From positions 31,623 through 95,622 of the IMG/VR virus record IMGVR_UViG_3300037339_000405: 64,000 nt of DNA. One strand, given 5' to 3'. Of the stretch, positions 1 to 8,944 are shown one piece after another; within the stretch, counting starts at the first letter, position 1, and the number at the start of each line of letters is the position of its first letter. A program made the translations under genes and the position numbers. The DNA is from a virus. The notes beneath the pieces were generated by a model, which saw only the letters and a list, made by a program, of their open reading frames with translations, did no database searches and was not told the origin of the DNA.

Positions 1-289
1 CTGTAATGGTTGTTGGCCCTACTGCAATCTCGTATAGCTCCCCGTCTTGACCGTAGGAATACACGATGCGCTTGGTCATCTTGCGCCCGCGCTGGGGCTT
101 GATGAACGCGGGCTCGGAGGTAAGAGGACCAAGATCAGTAGGAGTACCCGCCTGCGTGCCGTCCGTCATCCACACTGTACCGTCAGCGAAGACGAAGAAC
201 ATGCCGTCCGAATTCCTCACCACCCCATAGACCGTGGTCGGAGCCGGGCTGATGTTATGGAATAGCGATGAAATCCTAGCGAGTGCCAT
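1..289 (-). CDS. Minor virion protein, N-terminal fragment
   Basis: The reading frame starts at ATG 289-287 and runs off the window, giving about 96 residues. It overlaps the stop of the upstream gene (TAGATG), with GGAGG just before. The visible part includes the strand-rich stretch FFVFADGTVWMTDGTQ, followed by a basic segment. It lies behind the tape measure and one other gene, so a tail or tail-tip role is inferred from position only. I recognise no family. Confidence 0.7.
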   Translation of the reverse strand, partial: MALARISSLFHNISPAPTTVYGVVRNSDGMFFVFADGTVWMTDGTQAGTPTDLGPLTSEPAFIKPQRGRKMTKRIVYSYGQDGELYEIAVGPTTIT

Positions 290-817
290 CTATGCCTCCT
301 CAGCGTGCAGACTCCAGCCGTAGGCTGAGCCTCGCACATCAACGTTCTCTCTCAACGGATCGCAGATCACCGTAAGCTGTGGCCAATACTTGACCCGGTA
401 ACCCAACGCCCCGGCAACCACTGTCAGCGTGGCCAACTGTCCTACCATGCCCACCCCTGTCTCCTGCATCAGCCCGGTAGGCAAGACGACAAAGCCCTGC
501 AGCGGCACATCCGAGCGGTATACAGGCACTAGAATCACGTTGCCTTCTGCACTCGCCACGCGCGGGGCCACGCACTTCATGGTCCATGTCTGAGTGATAT
601 CAATGTCGGCCAACGCTGGCGGGACGGTACCGTTGCCGCTCACGTCAGTGGCAATCTTTTGCCATGAGCGCTGCCGGCGCCCGCTTCCCCCCAGCATCCT
701 ATGGCTCGCGTAGCCCCCCAGAGCCTCATAGGTCTGCGACAGGTCTGCGGCCGTGTAGAGGGGTACCACCAAGTCCTCGGACCCGCTGGTGAGCACTAGA
801 GGAGGTACAAGAGCCAT
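290..817 (-). CDS. Minor tail protein, unknown family
   Basis: This frame of about 175 residues follows the tape measure gene, the usual place for distal tail or tail-tip proteins. I chose ATG 817 because AAAGGA lies 7 nt upstream. A longer frame reaches 895 and would overlap the tape-measure stop as TAATG, but it has no good ribosome site. The protein has no signal peptide or clear motif and is rich in V, L and G. The tail function rests on context. Confidence 0.7.
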   Translation of the reverse strand: MALVPPLVLTSGSEDLVVPLYTAADLSQTYEALGGYASHRMLGGSGRRQRSWQKIATDVSGNGTVPPALADIDITQTWTMKCVAPRVASAEGNVILVPVYRSDVPLQGFVVLPTGLMQETGVGMVGQLATLTVVAGALGYRVKYWPQLTVICDPLRENVDVRGSAYGWSLHAEEA

Positions 818-894
818 CGAAAGATCCTTTCTAACTACGCCCGGAGTACGCCCAGTTACGGCTAGAGCGCCGGCTGCTGGAAATACGTCCGGCA

Positions 895-3800
895 TTACCG
901 CCCCCGGCGCTTCAGGCTCTCGCGCATCACAGCGGCCTTCAAGGACGCAACCACATCAGTCGCTGCCGACATACCAAACGTACCGAAGGGCAGAACCAGA
1001 TTCACGGGAGCCAGTGCGAGATTGCTGCCCGCCTCGGCATTACCCACGCGCAGCGACGAAGACCGGCCCACCACGCCACCCGTGGCGAAGCGCGGCATCC
1101 TGCGGCGCGGCAATCTCAGTTCATTGACGGCGTGCATGAATGTCTCGCCGTATTTAGCCACGGCCCTCGGGTTCATGACGAACTCGCCGCCAGTCAGCCA
1201 CCCCAGCACAGCATCCAAAGGCGAACGCGGCCCACGCACCGGGCCACCCTCGGCAAACTTCTTGTCCGACAAACCAGACAGCGTAGCCGTTACGTTCTTG
1301 TTGGGACCCATCAATTCTTCCGGCACGAAGCGCACCGGGATGTTGATCACCATGCCTTGCAACTCGGTCGTCTTGTCCACGATGGCCTTATCGTCAGGCA
1401 TGTAAGCCACCCGCGTAGTGACGATCTTGGCGGACTGCTGTTTCTCGAATTCCTTCAAGGCAGCAGTGGACTCAATCAAGTTCTCTTTGTCGATCAACTG
1501 CAGCTTCTGGCCCTGAAGGCTGACTATCGTCTTCTGTATGTCTGCCAGCTTGGTGTCAAGAGACTGTATGTTGGCGAGCGTGCTTGCTTGCTCTTCCTTG
1601 GTAACCGCTCTTTCTTTTGCTAACAAGGCAATTCGATTGGCCCTGATGATGTTACCTGCTTCAAACGCGTTGGCAGCCGCTTGAGCCGCCGTCTGAATGG
1701 TTACCTCCCCATCCACCACTTCCTGTGAAAACTGCGGGACCAGCGCCGTCTGCCGCTCTATCAAAGCTTTCGCTGTCTCAAAATCCTTCTTCTGAATAGC
1801 AGCCCGTATCTCGGAGGTACGCCGGTCAAACTCCAGTCTGGCATCCCCGATCTTTTGCGAGGAGCCCAGCTGCTGGCGCTCAAAATCGACCACACTGAAT
1901 TGCCCCTCGCGCTTCAGGTCGGCGATCTGCTTATCAATTCCCTTGATCTTCTCGCCATACGCCTTGTAGTCCGCCGCCATCTTCTGGCGCTCGGCGAACA
2001 CCGCCTGACTGAGACTCTGGTTGGCCTTGATCTGCGAGGTGATCAGATCCTGCGTGATCTTCTGCATCTCTAGGGCATGTGCCCGCGAAAAGGTCCCGTC
2101 GTCTTTCCGTAGCGTTCCATATACGGCTAACAAGCGCTTTGCCTCGTTCTCGGCAACGCGCACCATCTCAAGGCTCTGCGCTTCGGCAATGCGCACCCGT
2201 TCCTGCGCGAAACGGTTCTGCGCCTCTCGCACCTCTCCGGTCTTGTTTCGCAGCGTCAACACGTCGAGAGTGTCAGTTTCCAGCTTAGCCAGCTGCTGAC
2301 GCTGCGCATCGAAGTTGATCGTGGAAATCTCGCGCAACGCCGCAGCATGCGCGCGTATCTGCTCAGCAGTTTCCTTCTCTACGACTATCTGTGCTTTGGA
2401 GGATTCAGTGCTGCTCTTCACCAGATCAGAACGCAGCTTCTGCTGCCACCTTACATCCTCTTCCGCCCGACCTAGCTCTACCAAACGTACCCGTAAAAGT
2501 ATCGCTGCCTGCCCATATTTGTCCTGACTCTCGGCCAGCACCAGCTTGGCTTCAGCATCTTTACGACTCAGTCTGATATCCTCCTCATACTTTTTTAACT
2601 GAGCGTCCGTCAAAGCGGATACTTCCGCCAATCCCTTAGTCTCCACTCCAGTTGCAGCAACCCCTGCTACCGCTAGAGCTTCCTGAGCCTCCTTAACAGC
2701 CTTCACCTTTACAGCATGCTGTTCCAGCCTGCTGTTAATGTCCTTGTAGGCCGCTACCAACGCCACAGCGCCAGCCACAGCAACTGCCAGCACCCTACCT
2801 ACCGGGGTGAAAGCGAGCAGTCCTAGGCCCTTCTTGACCAGTTCCAGAGAACTGGCCAGCAAAGTCACTTCCCCCGCAGCAACGACTGCCGCTTTGCCTG
2901 TCGCAGCTGTTGCAGCGGTTGCAGCCGTAAGCAGCGCCGGCAGGGGCCTAAGCACCTTGATCAAGGCGGCGCCAGCTTTCACTAGACTAAAGATAGCAAG
3001 GCCAAACCCCAGCAATGCCGTGATGGTCGGGTGAATTTCGGCAAGATGCTTGATCGTAGTAAACAGGGAATCAAGTACTCGTATGGCAGGCAAAATAAAC
3101 TCAAGCATCGCCGTGCCAATCTGCTCAAAGGCCAGCCGCACCGTGTTAGCCAACAGAACAAATTGCTGGCCCGCCGAGCTTTGCACCCTTCCAGCTTGGG
3201 AATCCATCCGCCCCAAGGCTTCATTAAGCCCCTCCATGGAACTCGTGAGACCCTCGACTCCTTCCTTTGCCAGCGTCTGAACAGATGCGAAAATCCGGGC
3301 GTTACCCGTCAAGCCCGTGAGAGCGGTTTCTCCATTCTTGGCAGCATCCGTTACGATCTTCAGGGCGCCCGCAAGCCCCCGCGACTTGATCGCGGCTTCC
3401 GCACTCTTGAACCCTGCCTGTTCAAACACCTCCACCAACTCTTTGGAGGGCCTGCTAATCGCTACAATCACACTTTGAAGAGTGGAAAGAGAGCGCTGCG
3501 GAGACAGCCCTGAATTGGCCAGAGAGATCAGGCTTCCCTGCAACTCCTCGAAAGAAATACCAAGCTCCTGTGCGGTCGGTATCAGGTTACCCAGCCCTCT
3601 CGACAGCTGTTGAAAGGACAACCCGCTCCGCTGGGAAGTGAGCAACAGCTGATCCGCCACTTTGGAAGCCTGAGTACCTGCCAACCCATAGCCTTGCAGG
3701 ACCGTGGTGACGGCTTGCATCGTGGAGGCGTAACCCTCGCCATTTATGATCCCCAGCTTCAATGCCGTGTTAACCACCTCCTGAGCCTCTGTGGCACTCT

Positions 3801-4470
3801 TGGCGCCCGCACTGAACGCAGTACCGTAGAGCTTGGCCACCTCATCAGCAGCCACGCCGTAGGCTTTTGAAGAGGCTTCTACCGCAGTGGATACTTCCTT
3901 GGTGGTTACTCCGAAATCCTCCGCGCGGAGTTGCGCACGCAAAACCTCGGTTTCCAACTCGGCAGCGCCCTTGATGGCAACATTGAAAAACGCCCCGATG
4001 GATACCGCCCCGCCCGTCAACGTGGCAACCGCTGACAGGAATTCACGCATGGTGTCATTCAGCTTCTTGACAGCCAACTGAGAGTGCTTAGCCCCGTCCT
4101 CAATGGGCTTGAACATGCCCGTGCTCTTTTGCTTTACCTCCTGAACCGTGGAGTCAAGCTCCTTCAACTGCTTGTCGGCTTCTGAGGCTCCGGCAGAAAC
4201 GGTTTGGACAGTCTCTCCCTTCAACCGTGCTACCGCAGCCCCAAACTGCTCAACCTTGTTTTTCGTCTCGTCAGTAGTCCTGCCAACAAGCTTCATGCCG
4301 TCCATCAGCGACAGCGCGAATTCTTGCTTAACGTCACGCTTATCTCCCAACTGCTGAAGCTCGGTGATCTTGGCTACCAAGCCATCAACATCTTCAGTCG
4401 TCTGCTTGATGATGCCTTCAGCTAGGTTTTGTACTGCAAGCGTTACCTCAATGCGAGTCTGATCAGCCAT
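895..4470 (-). CDS. Tail tape measure protein (TP901 family)
   Basis: This 1191-residue protein sets tail length and sits inside the tail tube. Residues 1-150 are mostly helical. A TP901-type core follows at about 150-420, with the repeated heptad-like pattern around VSTAVEASSKAYGVAADEVAK, GLAGTQASKVADQLL and GLSFQQLSRGLGNLIPTAQELG. Hydrophobic, membrane-like segments lie at about 440-580, then long coiled coils. The C-terminus carries FAEGGPVRGP...TGGEFVMNPRAV and FATGGVV, a tail end common in tape measures. It overlaps the second chaperone gene upstream by 8 nt. By the usual proportion its length implies a tail of roughly 180 nm, which is an inference. Confidence 0.95.
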   Translation of the reverse strand: MADQTRIEVTLAVQNLAEGIIKQTTEDVDGLVAKITELQQLGDKRDVKQEFALSLMDGMKLVGRTTDETKNKVEQFGAAVARLKGETVQTVSAGASEADKQLKELDSTVQEVKQKSTGMFKPIEDGAKHSQLAVKKLNDTMREFLSAVATLTGGAVSIGAFFNVAIKGAAELETEVLRAQLRAEDFGVTTKEVSTAVEASSKAYGVAADEVAKLYGTAFSAGAKSATEAQEVVNTALKLGIINGEGYASTMQAVTTVLQGYGLAGTQASKVADQLLLTSQRSGLSFQQLSRGLGNLIPTAQELGISFEELQGSLISLANSGLSPQRSLSTLQSVIVAISRPSKELVEVFEQAGFKSAEAAIKSRGLAGALKIVTDAAKNGETALTGLTGNARIFASVQTLAKEGVEGLTSSMEGLNEALGRMDSQAGRVQSSAGQQFVLLANTVRLAFEQIGTAMLEFILPAIRVLDSLFTTIKHLAEIHPTITALLGFGLAIFSLVKAGAALIKVLRPLPALLTAATAATAATGKAAVVAAGEVTLLASSLELVKKGLGLLAFTPVGRVLAVAVAGAVALVAAYKDINSRLEQHAVKVKAVKEAQEALAVAGVAATGVETKGLAEVSALTDAQLKKYEEDIRLSRKDAEAKLVLAESQDKYGQAAILLRVRLVELGRAEEDVRWQQKLRSDLVKSSTESSKAQIVVEKETAEQIRAHAAALREISTINFDAQRQQLAKLETDTLDVLTLRNKTGEVREAQNRFAQERVRIAEAQSLEMVRVAENEAKRLLAVYGTLRKDDGTFSRAHALEMQKITQDLITSQIKANQSLSQAVFAERQKMAADYKAYGEKIKGIDKQIADLKREGQFSVVDFERQQLGSSQKIGDARLEFDRRTSEIRAAIQKKDFETAKALIERQTALVPQFSQEVVDGEVTIQTAAQAAANAFEAGNIIRANRIALLAKERAVTKEEQASTLANIQSLDTKLADIQKTIVSLQGQKLQLIDKENLIESTAALKEFEKQQSAKIVTTRVAYMPDDKAIVDKTTELQGMVINIPVRFVPEELMGPNKNVTATLSGLSDKKFAEGGPVRGPRSPLDAVLGWLTGGEFVMNPRAVAKYGETFMHAVNELRLPRRRMPRFATGGVVGRSSSLRVGNAEAGSNLALAPVNLVLPFGTFGMSAATDVVASLKAAVMRESLKRRGR

Positions 4471-4660
4471 CGTAGTGGTCCTTGATGAATTTCAAGAAGC
4501 TTTTCTTGTCCGCTTGGGTAGCGACGCGCATCATCAACAGCTGATCGTAAGCCTCGTTACTGTGTCGCGCCCGCGCGAGCGTGTGAAACATCCACAGCTG
4601 ACGCAGGGTATACCCCATGATCTGTGGCAACAAATGGCCGTTTGCGCACAGGTATTCCAC
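4463..4660 (-). CDS. Tail assembly chaperone, T-like second part
   Basis: This is a 65-residue frame between the first chaperone and the tape measure, the position of lambda gpT. It begins at GTG 4660, or at an internal ATG fifteen codons later. Relative to the upstream gene it is in the -1 frame, and that frame is open back through the upstream stop, so it could be made as a C-terminal extension by ribosomal frameshifting. I do not see a canonical X-XXY-YYZ site in the right phase; the nearest candidate is the GGCAAAGGGC stretch just before the upstream stop. Confidence 0.65.
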   Translation of the reverse strand: MEYLCANGHLLPQIMGYTLRQLWMFHTLARARHSNEAYDQLLMMRVATQADKKSFLKFIKDHYDG

Positions 4661-4668
4661 CGCAGTCC

Positions 4669-5121
4669 CTAGTGCCCTTTGCCAATCTTGATCACCTTCT
4701 TGGCCGGTCTCATGACTTCGTTCACGGCGCCTGCGGCGATCTCGTCCAGCTTCATTCGGGCTGCCATCCTTCCCGCGCCTGCCGCGAGACTGCGGAGCAT
4801 CTTTACAAACTCATCCTCATCAAGAACCGTCAACTCCCACACATCCTGCAGTGCCTTCAGCTGCACTTGCAGAGGCAGCTTACTGACCATGCCAGCCTCG
4901 CCCGGCTCGTCGGCCGCGTAGGCGATGATTGACGCACAGAACTCCGGGGAGTTAACCAGAATCTGCTCTATCGTGGTGGCGCCGCTGAACAGGGCATTGG
5001 TAGTCTCCGGATTCAGCTTCAACAGCATCACAATGTCGTTAAGTGTCAACCCCCGCACCTCAAACTTGCCAGAGGGGGCAACAATCTCGCGCTTCTCTAT
5101 CTTCAGATCCTTCAAACCCAT
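4669..5121 (-). CDS. Tail assembly chaperone, G-like
   Basis: The 150-residue product lies between the tail tube and tape measure genes, as lambda gpG and its analogues do. Such chaperones coat the tape measure while the tube is assembled. It is acidic in the first half (TLNDIVMLLKLNPETTNALFSG) and ends in a basic tail rich in K, typical for the group. Its start at ATG 5121 has GGGAG 7 nt upstream. A terminator and TGCA palindromes precede it, so it may begin its own transcript. Confidence 0.75.
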   Translation of the reverse strand: MGLKDLKIEKREIVAPSGKFEVRGLTLNDIVMLLKLNPETTNALFSGATTIEQILVNSPEFCASIIAYAADEPGEAGMVSKLPLQVQLKALQDVWELTVLDEDEFVKMLRSLAAGAGRMAARMKLDEIAAGAVNEVMRPAKKVIKIGKGH

Positions 5122-5148
5122 GGCTCACTCCCTTGGCCTAGTGTTAAC

Positions 5149-5172
5149 TGCAACCGCCTGCAACTAACTGCA
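5149..5172. promoter_or_regulatory. Triple TGCA half-sites in 10-bp register
   Basis: Three TGCA tetramers start at 5149, 5159 and 5169, so two TGCA-N6-TGCA palindromes overlap at one helical turn. The same palindrome recurs in many gaps of this genome. It precedes the tail chaperone gene, so an operator role is inferred. Confidence 0.4.
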
Positions 5173-5185
5173 CGCCCTCCATGGC

Positions 5186-5215
5186 ATGAAAAGAAGGGGG
5201 CCGAAGCCCCCTTTT
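5186..5215 (-). terminator. Intrinsic terminator after tail tube gene
   Basis: On the minus strand GGGGGC and GCCCCC pair around a TTCG tetraloop and are followed by TTCTTTTC. It lies about 35 nt past the tail tube stop and probably limits transcription into the chaperones, giving more tube than chaperone. Confidence 0.8.
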
Positions 5216-5248
5216 CAAAACTACCCCACCCTCAACAACACCCCATTC

Positions 5249-6274
5249 TTACCTGATGGTACGCACGTTGAAGAACTTGCTCCCGCTGGTGCGCAAAGAA
5301 TCCGCGAGCGCATTGCCCTCGATCTGGAACTGCGCAAGATCCTCGGTGATGAGCGCCAGTTCCTGCAGCGGGCTCGCCTGCAGCCTGAACACATCCACAA
5401 CCACCGGGCTATTGCCGTCCGCAGTGTTGAGACCCTCGAAACGCACGTACTTCTCAAGCGTGCCTTGCGTCAGGGCATCCATCCTCTGCTGCGCCGCATA
5501 GCTGTAATCAACGTCCAGCGTGAAACCATCCGTCTCAAGCTCACCCCCAGACGTGTAGGCAAGGGCCACCGTGGAAGTGTTGATCGTGACAGACGTGTTG
5601 GCAACGAACGACACAACCAGATGCCGCCTGTCATTAAGCACGGTGCTCATTGTGCCCGTGACAGCAGTAATGCCGACATAGCCCCCCACCACTACACCTG
5701 CGGTGTTCGCAATAGAAACCACTGCGTTGGTAGCCACTGACACAGCAGTAATTGCCACGCCGTCATCAGCCAGCTTGTCAAACAACTGCGCCCCCAACCC
5801 ATCGTTGAAGTACAGCGAGCCCGCGTCGGTATTGGTCTTGTAATCCCACGGCGTATTGTCATCCACATACGGGGTGAGCGTTACAGCGTTGATCCCAACA
5901 ACTACCGTAGAAACCCGGAGGTTCTCCAGCGGAGTCACCTTGCCGAAGTAGCCAAGAGGAGACTCGTTTGTGACACTGCCAGCGTTCTTGATCGTCACGT
6001 TGCCGCGAAGCGCCACCGCAAGGTTCTCCGCGATCACGTTCTCGACTGTGAAAGCCACCGTCACGTTAGTCTCCTGATTCAGCCGGAGATCAATCGCGCG
6101 TTGGCCTGACTGAGACTCCTTGTGCTCAAGGTTGGTCTCATCCACGCTTATGGTAAGTTCCGGCACGTTGCCAACAGGCACAAGACCCGCCGGAGCCCCA
6201 AGGGCATCCCGGTCCCCTATCATCAGCACGCCTTGGCCGGAGTAGTAGTAGCTCTGGCGGTCCCAAGTGCTCAT
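5249..6274 (-). CDS. Major tail tube protein
   Basis: This 341-residue protein is predicted to form the tail tube. The N-terminal region (GQGVLMIGDRDALGAPAGLVPVGNVPELTISV...LEHKES, about residues 12-60) matches the pattern of siphophage tube proteins, in which a short β-hairpin region is followed by a tag such as LDHKES and an alternating T/V/I strand core. Residues 110-250 look like an inserted Ig-like or β-rich domain, rich in T, V and A. The start is ATG 6274 with AAGGAG about 9 nt upstream. It ends at an intrinsic terminator, fitting a highly expressed gene. No sheath gene follows, which favours a non-contractile tail. Confidence 0.8.
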   Translation of the reverse strand: MSTWDRQSYYYSGQGVLMIGDRDALGAPAGLVPVGNVPELTISVDETNLEHKESQSGQRAIDLRLNQETNVTVAFTVENVIAENLAVALRGNVTIKNAGSVTNESPLGYFGKVTPLENLRVSTVVVGINAVTLTPYVDDNTPWDYKTNTDAGSLYFNDGLGAQLFDKLADDGVAITAVSVATNAVVSIANTAGVVVGGYVGITAVTGTMSTVLNDRRHLVVSFVANTSVTINTSTVALAYTSGGELETDGFTLDVDYSYAAQQRMDALTQGTLEKYVRFEGLNTADGNSPVVVDVFRLQASPLQELALITEDLAQFQIEGNALADSLRTSGSKFFNVRTIR

Positions 6275-6311
6275 TTCATGTCTCCTTGATTATGCGTCTG
6301 GCCTAAGATGG

Positions 6312-6956
6312 TTAGCGCTTGTTGAACCAGACCAGAAGCAACTGATCCGTGCTGATGTCGGTCCCGGACTTCACACCGCCAGTCGCGTTTCCACCGCTAA
6401 GGACGGCCCCGGATACGGCAGTGGTGGTGGCAGATTCCGCAAGGGTAAACGCATTGCCACCGGTACCCTCGGCAACAGCCGTGATGGTAACAACCCCTGC
6501 AACCGCAGCCGCTCGTACCTGCTGGCTTCCGTCCCACGCCTCGACTTCGTTGACCACCGCAACAACATTGGCAGCAGTAGTATCTTCATCAGTGCCAAGG
6601 TTGATCTGCCGGGAACCCGGCGTGCGCACGGCAACAGCGGCGATGAACGTGTAGATTTTGGCATTGACCGTAATGGTCTCGGCAGCAATCGGGACCCCGG
6701 TAAACGTAATCGTGCCAGAGGCTCTCAGATCCACAATGGTCACGTCGGTAAGCAGAGCAAGAGTACCCGCCGTGTTATGGACTGCAGCGATAACGGTATC
6801 TTCATCCCGAATCGCGGCCAAATCCATCTTGGTGGAAGCGGTGGCGCCCGCGAGAAGAGAGATCGTCAACCCCTGTTGTTCCACAAGGATCGCGCGCAAG
6901 AGCTTATCCAGCCCAGAGCCACCCTTGCCAAAATTGGAAGAAATCGTGGTCAGCAT
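6312..6956 (-). CDS. Virion protein with β-rich repeat-like domain
   Basis: The 214-residue product contains a stretch, ASGTITFTGVPIAAETITVNAKIYTFIAAVAV (residues about 80-110), followed by an alanine-rich helix-strand pattern ending EGTGGNAFTLA. This layout is frequent in phage head decoration and tail fibre modules. It lies between a head-tail joining region and the tail tube, so a structural role in the virion is likely. It could be a tail protein, a decoration protein or a second tube-like protein. I cannot decide between them. Confidence 0.6.
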   Translation of the reverse strand: MLTTISSNFGKGGSGLDKLLRAILVEQQGLTISLLAGATASTKMDLAAIRDEDTVIAAVHNTAGTLALLTDVTIVDLRASGTITFTGVPIAAETITVNAKIYTFIAAVAVRTPGSRQINLGTDEDTTAANVVAVVNEVEAWDGSQQVRAAAVAGVVTITAVAEGTGGNAFTLAESATTTAVSGAVLSGGNATGGVKSGTDISTDQLLLVWFNKR

Positions 6957-6986
6957 TTCAATGTCTCCATGTAAGTAGTCGCGGCT

Positions 6987-7325
6987 TTACTTGTCGGCGC
7001 GCGATTTGCCGAAGCGACTCAGAGTGTGTCTACGCTCGGAAGCGCCTTTCTCATTTAGATCCTTCTCTACTGCCACTTCAGCATCGTAAGAAGATTTGAA
7101 ACTCACCTCTTTGCTCGGTTCCGGAGCAGTCTCTTTCACGGGGGTACCTTCAGGCACTGCAATCGAAGCGCGAATGGCCTTGAGGATCTCTCCCTTGGGT
7201 AAGGCAACCCCCCGCTCCACAAGCCACTTCGCCTTGTGCGCCGGAAGAACTAGAACCGATCCAGCGGAGCACAGCAGCCCCTTGTGGATGTGATCCCGTA
7301 TGAGAGTGACTTCTACCTGCTGCAT
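6987..7325 (-). CDS. Small head-tail region protein (DUF7210-like pattern)
   Basis: The 112-residue product begins MQQVEVTLIRDHIHKG, then SAGSVLVLPAHKAKWLVERGVA. This is the pattern of small phage proteins that sit near connector genes (a β-strand start, a hydrophobic 'pGdvl.L...A.wL...GvA' motif). The start at ATG 7325 is preceded by GGAGGTGAT, a much better site than the longer frame to 7364. The C-terminal half is charged and probably disordered. Confidence 0.65.
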   Translation of the reverse strand: MQQVEVTLIRDHIHKGLLCSAGSVLVLPAHKAKWLVERGVALPKGEILKAIRASIAVPEGTPVKETAPEPSKEVSFKSSYDAEVAVEKDLNEKGASERRHTLSRFGKSRADK

Positions 7326-7368
7326 ATCACCTCCGATTCTAGGGCTCACAGCGCCTCCTAACAAGCTG

Positions 7369-7866
7369 CTATGAGTGATAGCCGAAATAGGCCGAGTTGT
7401 CCTGACGCTTCACGGTGAGCATCATGGGTGTCAGCCAGCGCACCACGTGCACATGGTTGTTGCCCATATTGGGGGCGGGCACTTCACTGACGAAGCGCCA
7501 TGGGTGCCCCGTGGGGGCTCTCTGTTCAAGCATCGCCAGCCGCAGCTGGTCCAGAATGTTGATAACCATGTTCTTGCGCTCGGCGCCAGCTATGGAATTG
7601 GTGTCGCTGATGACCGCTATGGCGACCTGTAGGCGGGCGCTGATGCCCTCGGGGCCACCCTGCCCACCTTGGATGAGACCCTCGTAGAAGACGCCACAGC
7701 ACGGTTTCTGGACCTGCACAGCGGCATCCAACAAATCCTTCTCGCTGTAGACATAAAACGTGCGGGTTTTGAACTGTGCAATTGACTGCATGCGCTCAAT
7801 CACATGATCGAGACAAGACTGCACCACCGTCCCGGGCTCGACATTGAGAGGCACACTAGAGGGCAT
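7369..7866 (-). CDS. Tail terminator / head-tail joining protein
   Basis: The 165-residue product lies directly behind the gpG-like completion protein, where tail terminator proteins usually sit. It shows an α/β pattern (CLDHVIERMQSIAQFKTRTFYVYSEKDLLDA; LQVAIAVISDT; HVVRWLTPMMLTVKR) compatible with gpU/Gp17-type terminators. It overlaps the upstream gene by 11 nt. The family assignment rests mainly on gene order. Confidence 0.55.
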   Translation of the reverse strand: MPSSVPLNVEPGTVVQSCLDHVIERMQSIAQFKTRTFYVYSEKDLLDAAVQVQKPCCGVFYEGLIQGGQGGPEGISARLQVAIAVISDTNSIAGAERKNMVINILDQLRLAMLEQRAPTGHPWRFVSEVPAPNMGNNHVHVVRWLTPMMLTVKRQDNSAYFGYHS

Positions 7867-8302
7867 TCACAGCCTCCTTTATCCGCTTGTTGATCAGCTT
7901 TTCCACCAGCTGGCTATCAGCGTCGCTAACCCCCATGAATCGTCGCACTGGAAGAATGCTCGTGCCCTGCTGATGAAAGATCCCATAGGGCGTATCACTG
8001 AAGATTTGCATCTCGGCGTACTCACTGTCTCCCACCACTTCTGTCAGCTGGATAGAGCGGAACAGATCGCCAGTATCAAACAGCGTCCCAGTACCCCCCT
8101 GCTTTCTACGTTTTATAGCCGCTTCACTCGGGGGCCACGGCTCCTCATCCGGGTCCACCTCACGCAGAAACCGCGCTCTGATTCTGTCCAACAGCAGCGC
8201 CCCGGCTTCCTCCAATACCTTGCGGGGGTCAAACGCTTCAGACAAGCTCCCCAAGAGCTTGGTGACGGTGTTGTTGACCGTTACCTTGACAGCTACAGTC
8301 AT
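7856..8302 (-). CDS. Tail completion protein, Mu gpG-like (virion morphogenesis)
   Basis: The 148-residue product matches the virion morphogenesis family. An N-terminal helix region carries LLLDRIRARFLREVDPDEEPWPPSEAAIKRRK. The core is GTLFDTGDLFRSIQ, then YAEMQIFSDTPYGIFHQQGTS and the end motif LPVRRFMGVSDAD. The pattern 'L.dTG.L..SI', 'YA..hq.G' and 'PaR.FlG' defines the group. These proteins act in head-tail joining. The start overlaps the stop of the upstream connector gene by 1 nt. Confidence 0.85.
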   Translation of the reverse strand: MTVAVKVTVNNTVTKLLGSLSEAFDPRKVLEEAGALLLDRIRARFLREVDPDEEPWPPSEAAIKRRKQGGTGTLFDTGDLFRSIQLTEVVGDSEYAEMQIFSDTPYGIFHQQGTSILPVRRFMGVSDADSQLVEKLINKRIKEAVNAL

Positions 8303-8931
8303 CAGAGGCGCGGAAGAAATGCGAAGGGAATGTTGTTGCGCAGGTACGGGCGCACCACTTCAAACCCGTGTGCTTTGGATTCATCCGTGAGAGGCTTGGC
8401 ATCCGGCGCCCGGTTAGTGGTCTGCTGCGTGTTCAGCACCCCCGGCACATAGCTGAGCACCGCTTCCAGCAGCCAATCTGGAGGCACCTCGTCAACAAAC
8501 TCCCCATCACCATCGCGCTCGAAACCGTAGTCATACGATACCTTGATCCACGCCTCATCATAGGTATCGGTAGGCAGCGTGATGATCCCTCGCACCGGGT
8601 CCACCTCGGCGTCTGCCAAGATATCCGTTACCACCCCCGCGCGCATGTCAACATAGTTTTCAGCCATCACGATGCTGAGTACCGGGTCTCCTCGCATGAA
8701 ACCCATCTTCAAACGCAACCGGGCCAGCCCGCTGGGAAGCGTGTCCCAGAACTGGCTGACCCGGATATTGAAGACATCAACTGAACTACCTTTGGTGAAC
8801 TGGGTATTCAGAACCCCTTCGTAGTACAGCTGAGAGCCCTTCATACCGCTCTCCATGCTGGCCTGCAAGTCAGGATTGGGAGGCATCCCCAACCGCTGGA
8901 AAATCTCGGGTCCCGTAAGCAGTTCAACCAT
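8302..8931 (-). CDS. Head-tail connector/adaptor protein
   Basis: This is a 209-residue product between the capsid and tail completion genes. It has a tryptophan- and proline-containing middle (DPVRGIITLPTDTYDEAWIKVSYDYGFE), a helix near residue 155 (PPDWLLEAVLSYVPGVL) and the C-terminal PYLRNNIPFAFLPRL. Helical ends around an acidic middle are usual for adaptor proteins. Only position supports the call. Confidence 0.6.
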   Translation of the reverse strand: MVELLTGPEIFQRLGMPPNPDLQASMESGMKGSQLYYEGVLNTQFTKGSSVDVFNIRVSQFWDTLPSGLARLRLKMGFMRGDPVLSIVMAENYVDMRAGVVTDILADAEVDPVRGIITLPTDTYDEAWIKVSYDYGFERDGDGEFVDEVPPDWLLEAVLSYVPGVLNTQQTTNRAPDAKPLTDESKAHGFEVVRPYLRNNIPFAFLPRL

Positions 8932-8944
8932 GGCCGCTGTCTCG

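Noticed and set aside
1132-1623. Long plus-strand open frames opposite the tape measure and other structural genes (also e.g. 20017-20835, 51243-51941)
   Set aside because: They are antisense shadows caused by codon bias of the real minus-strand genes; none has a supported start or known motif.
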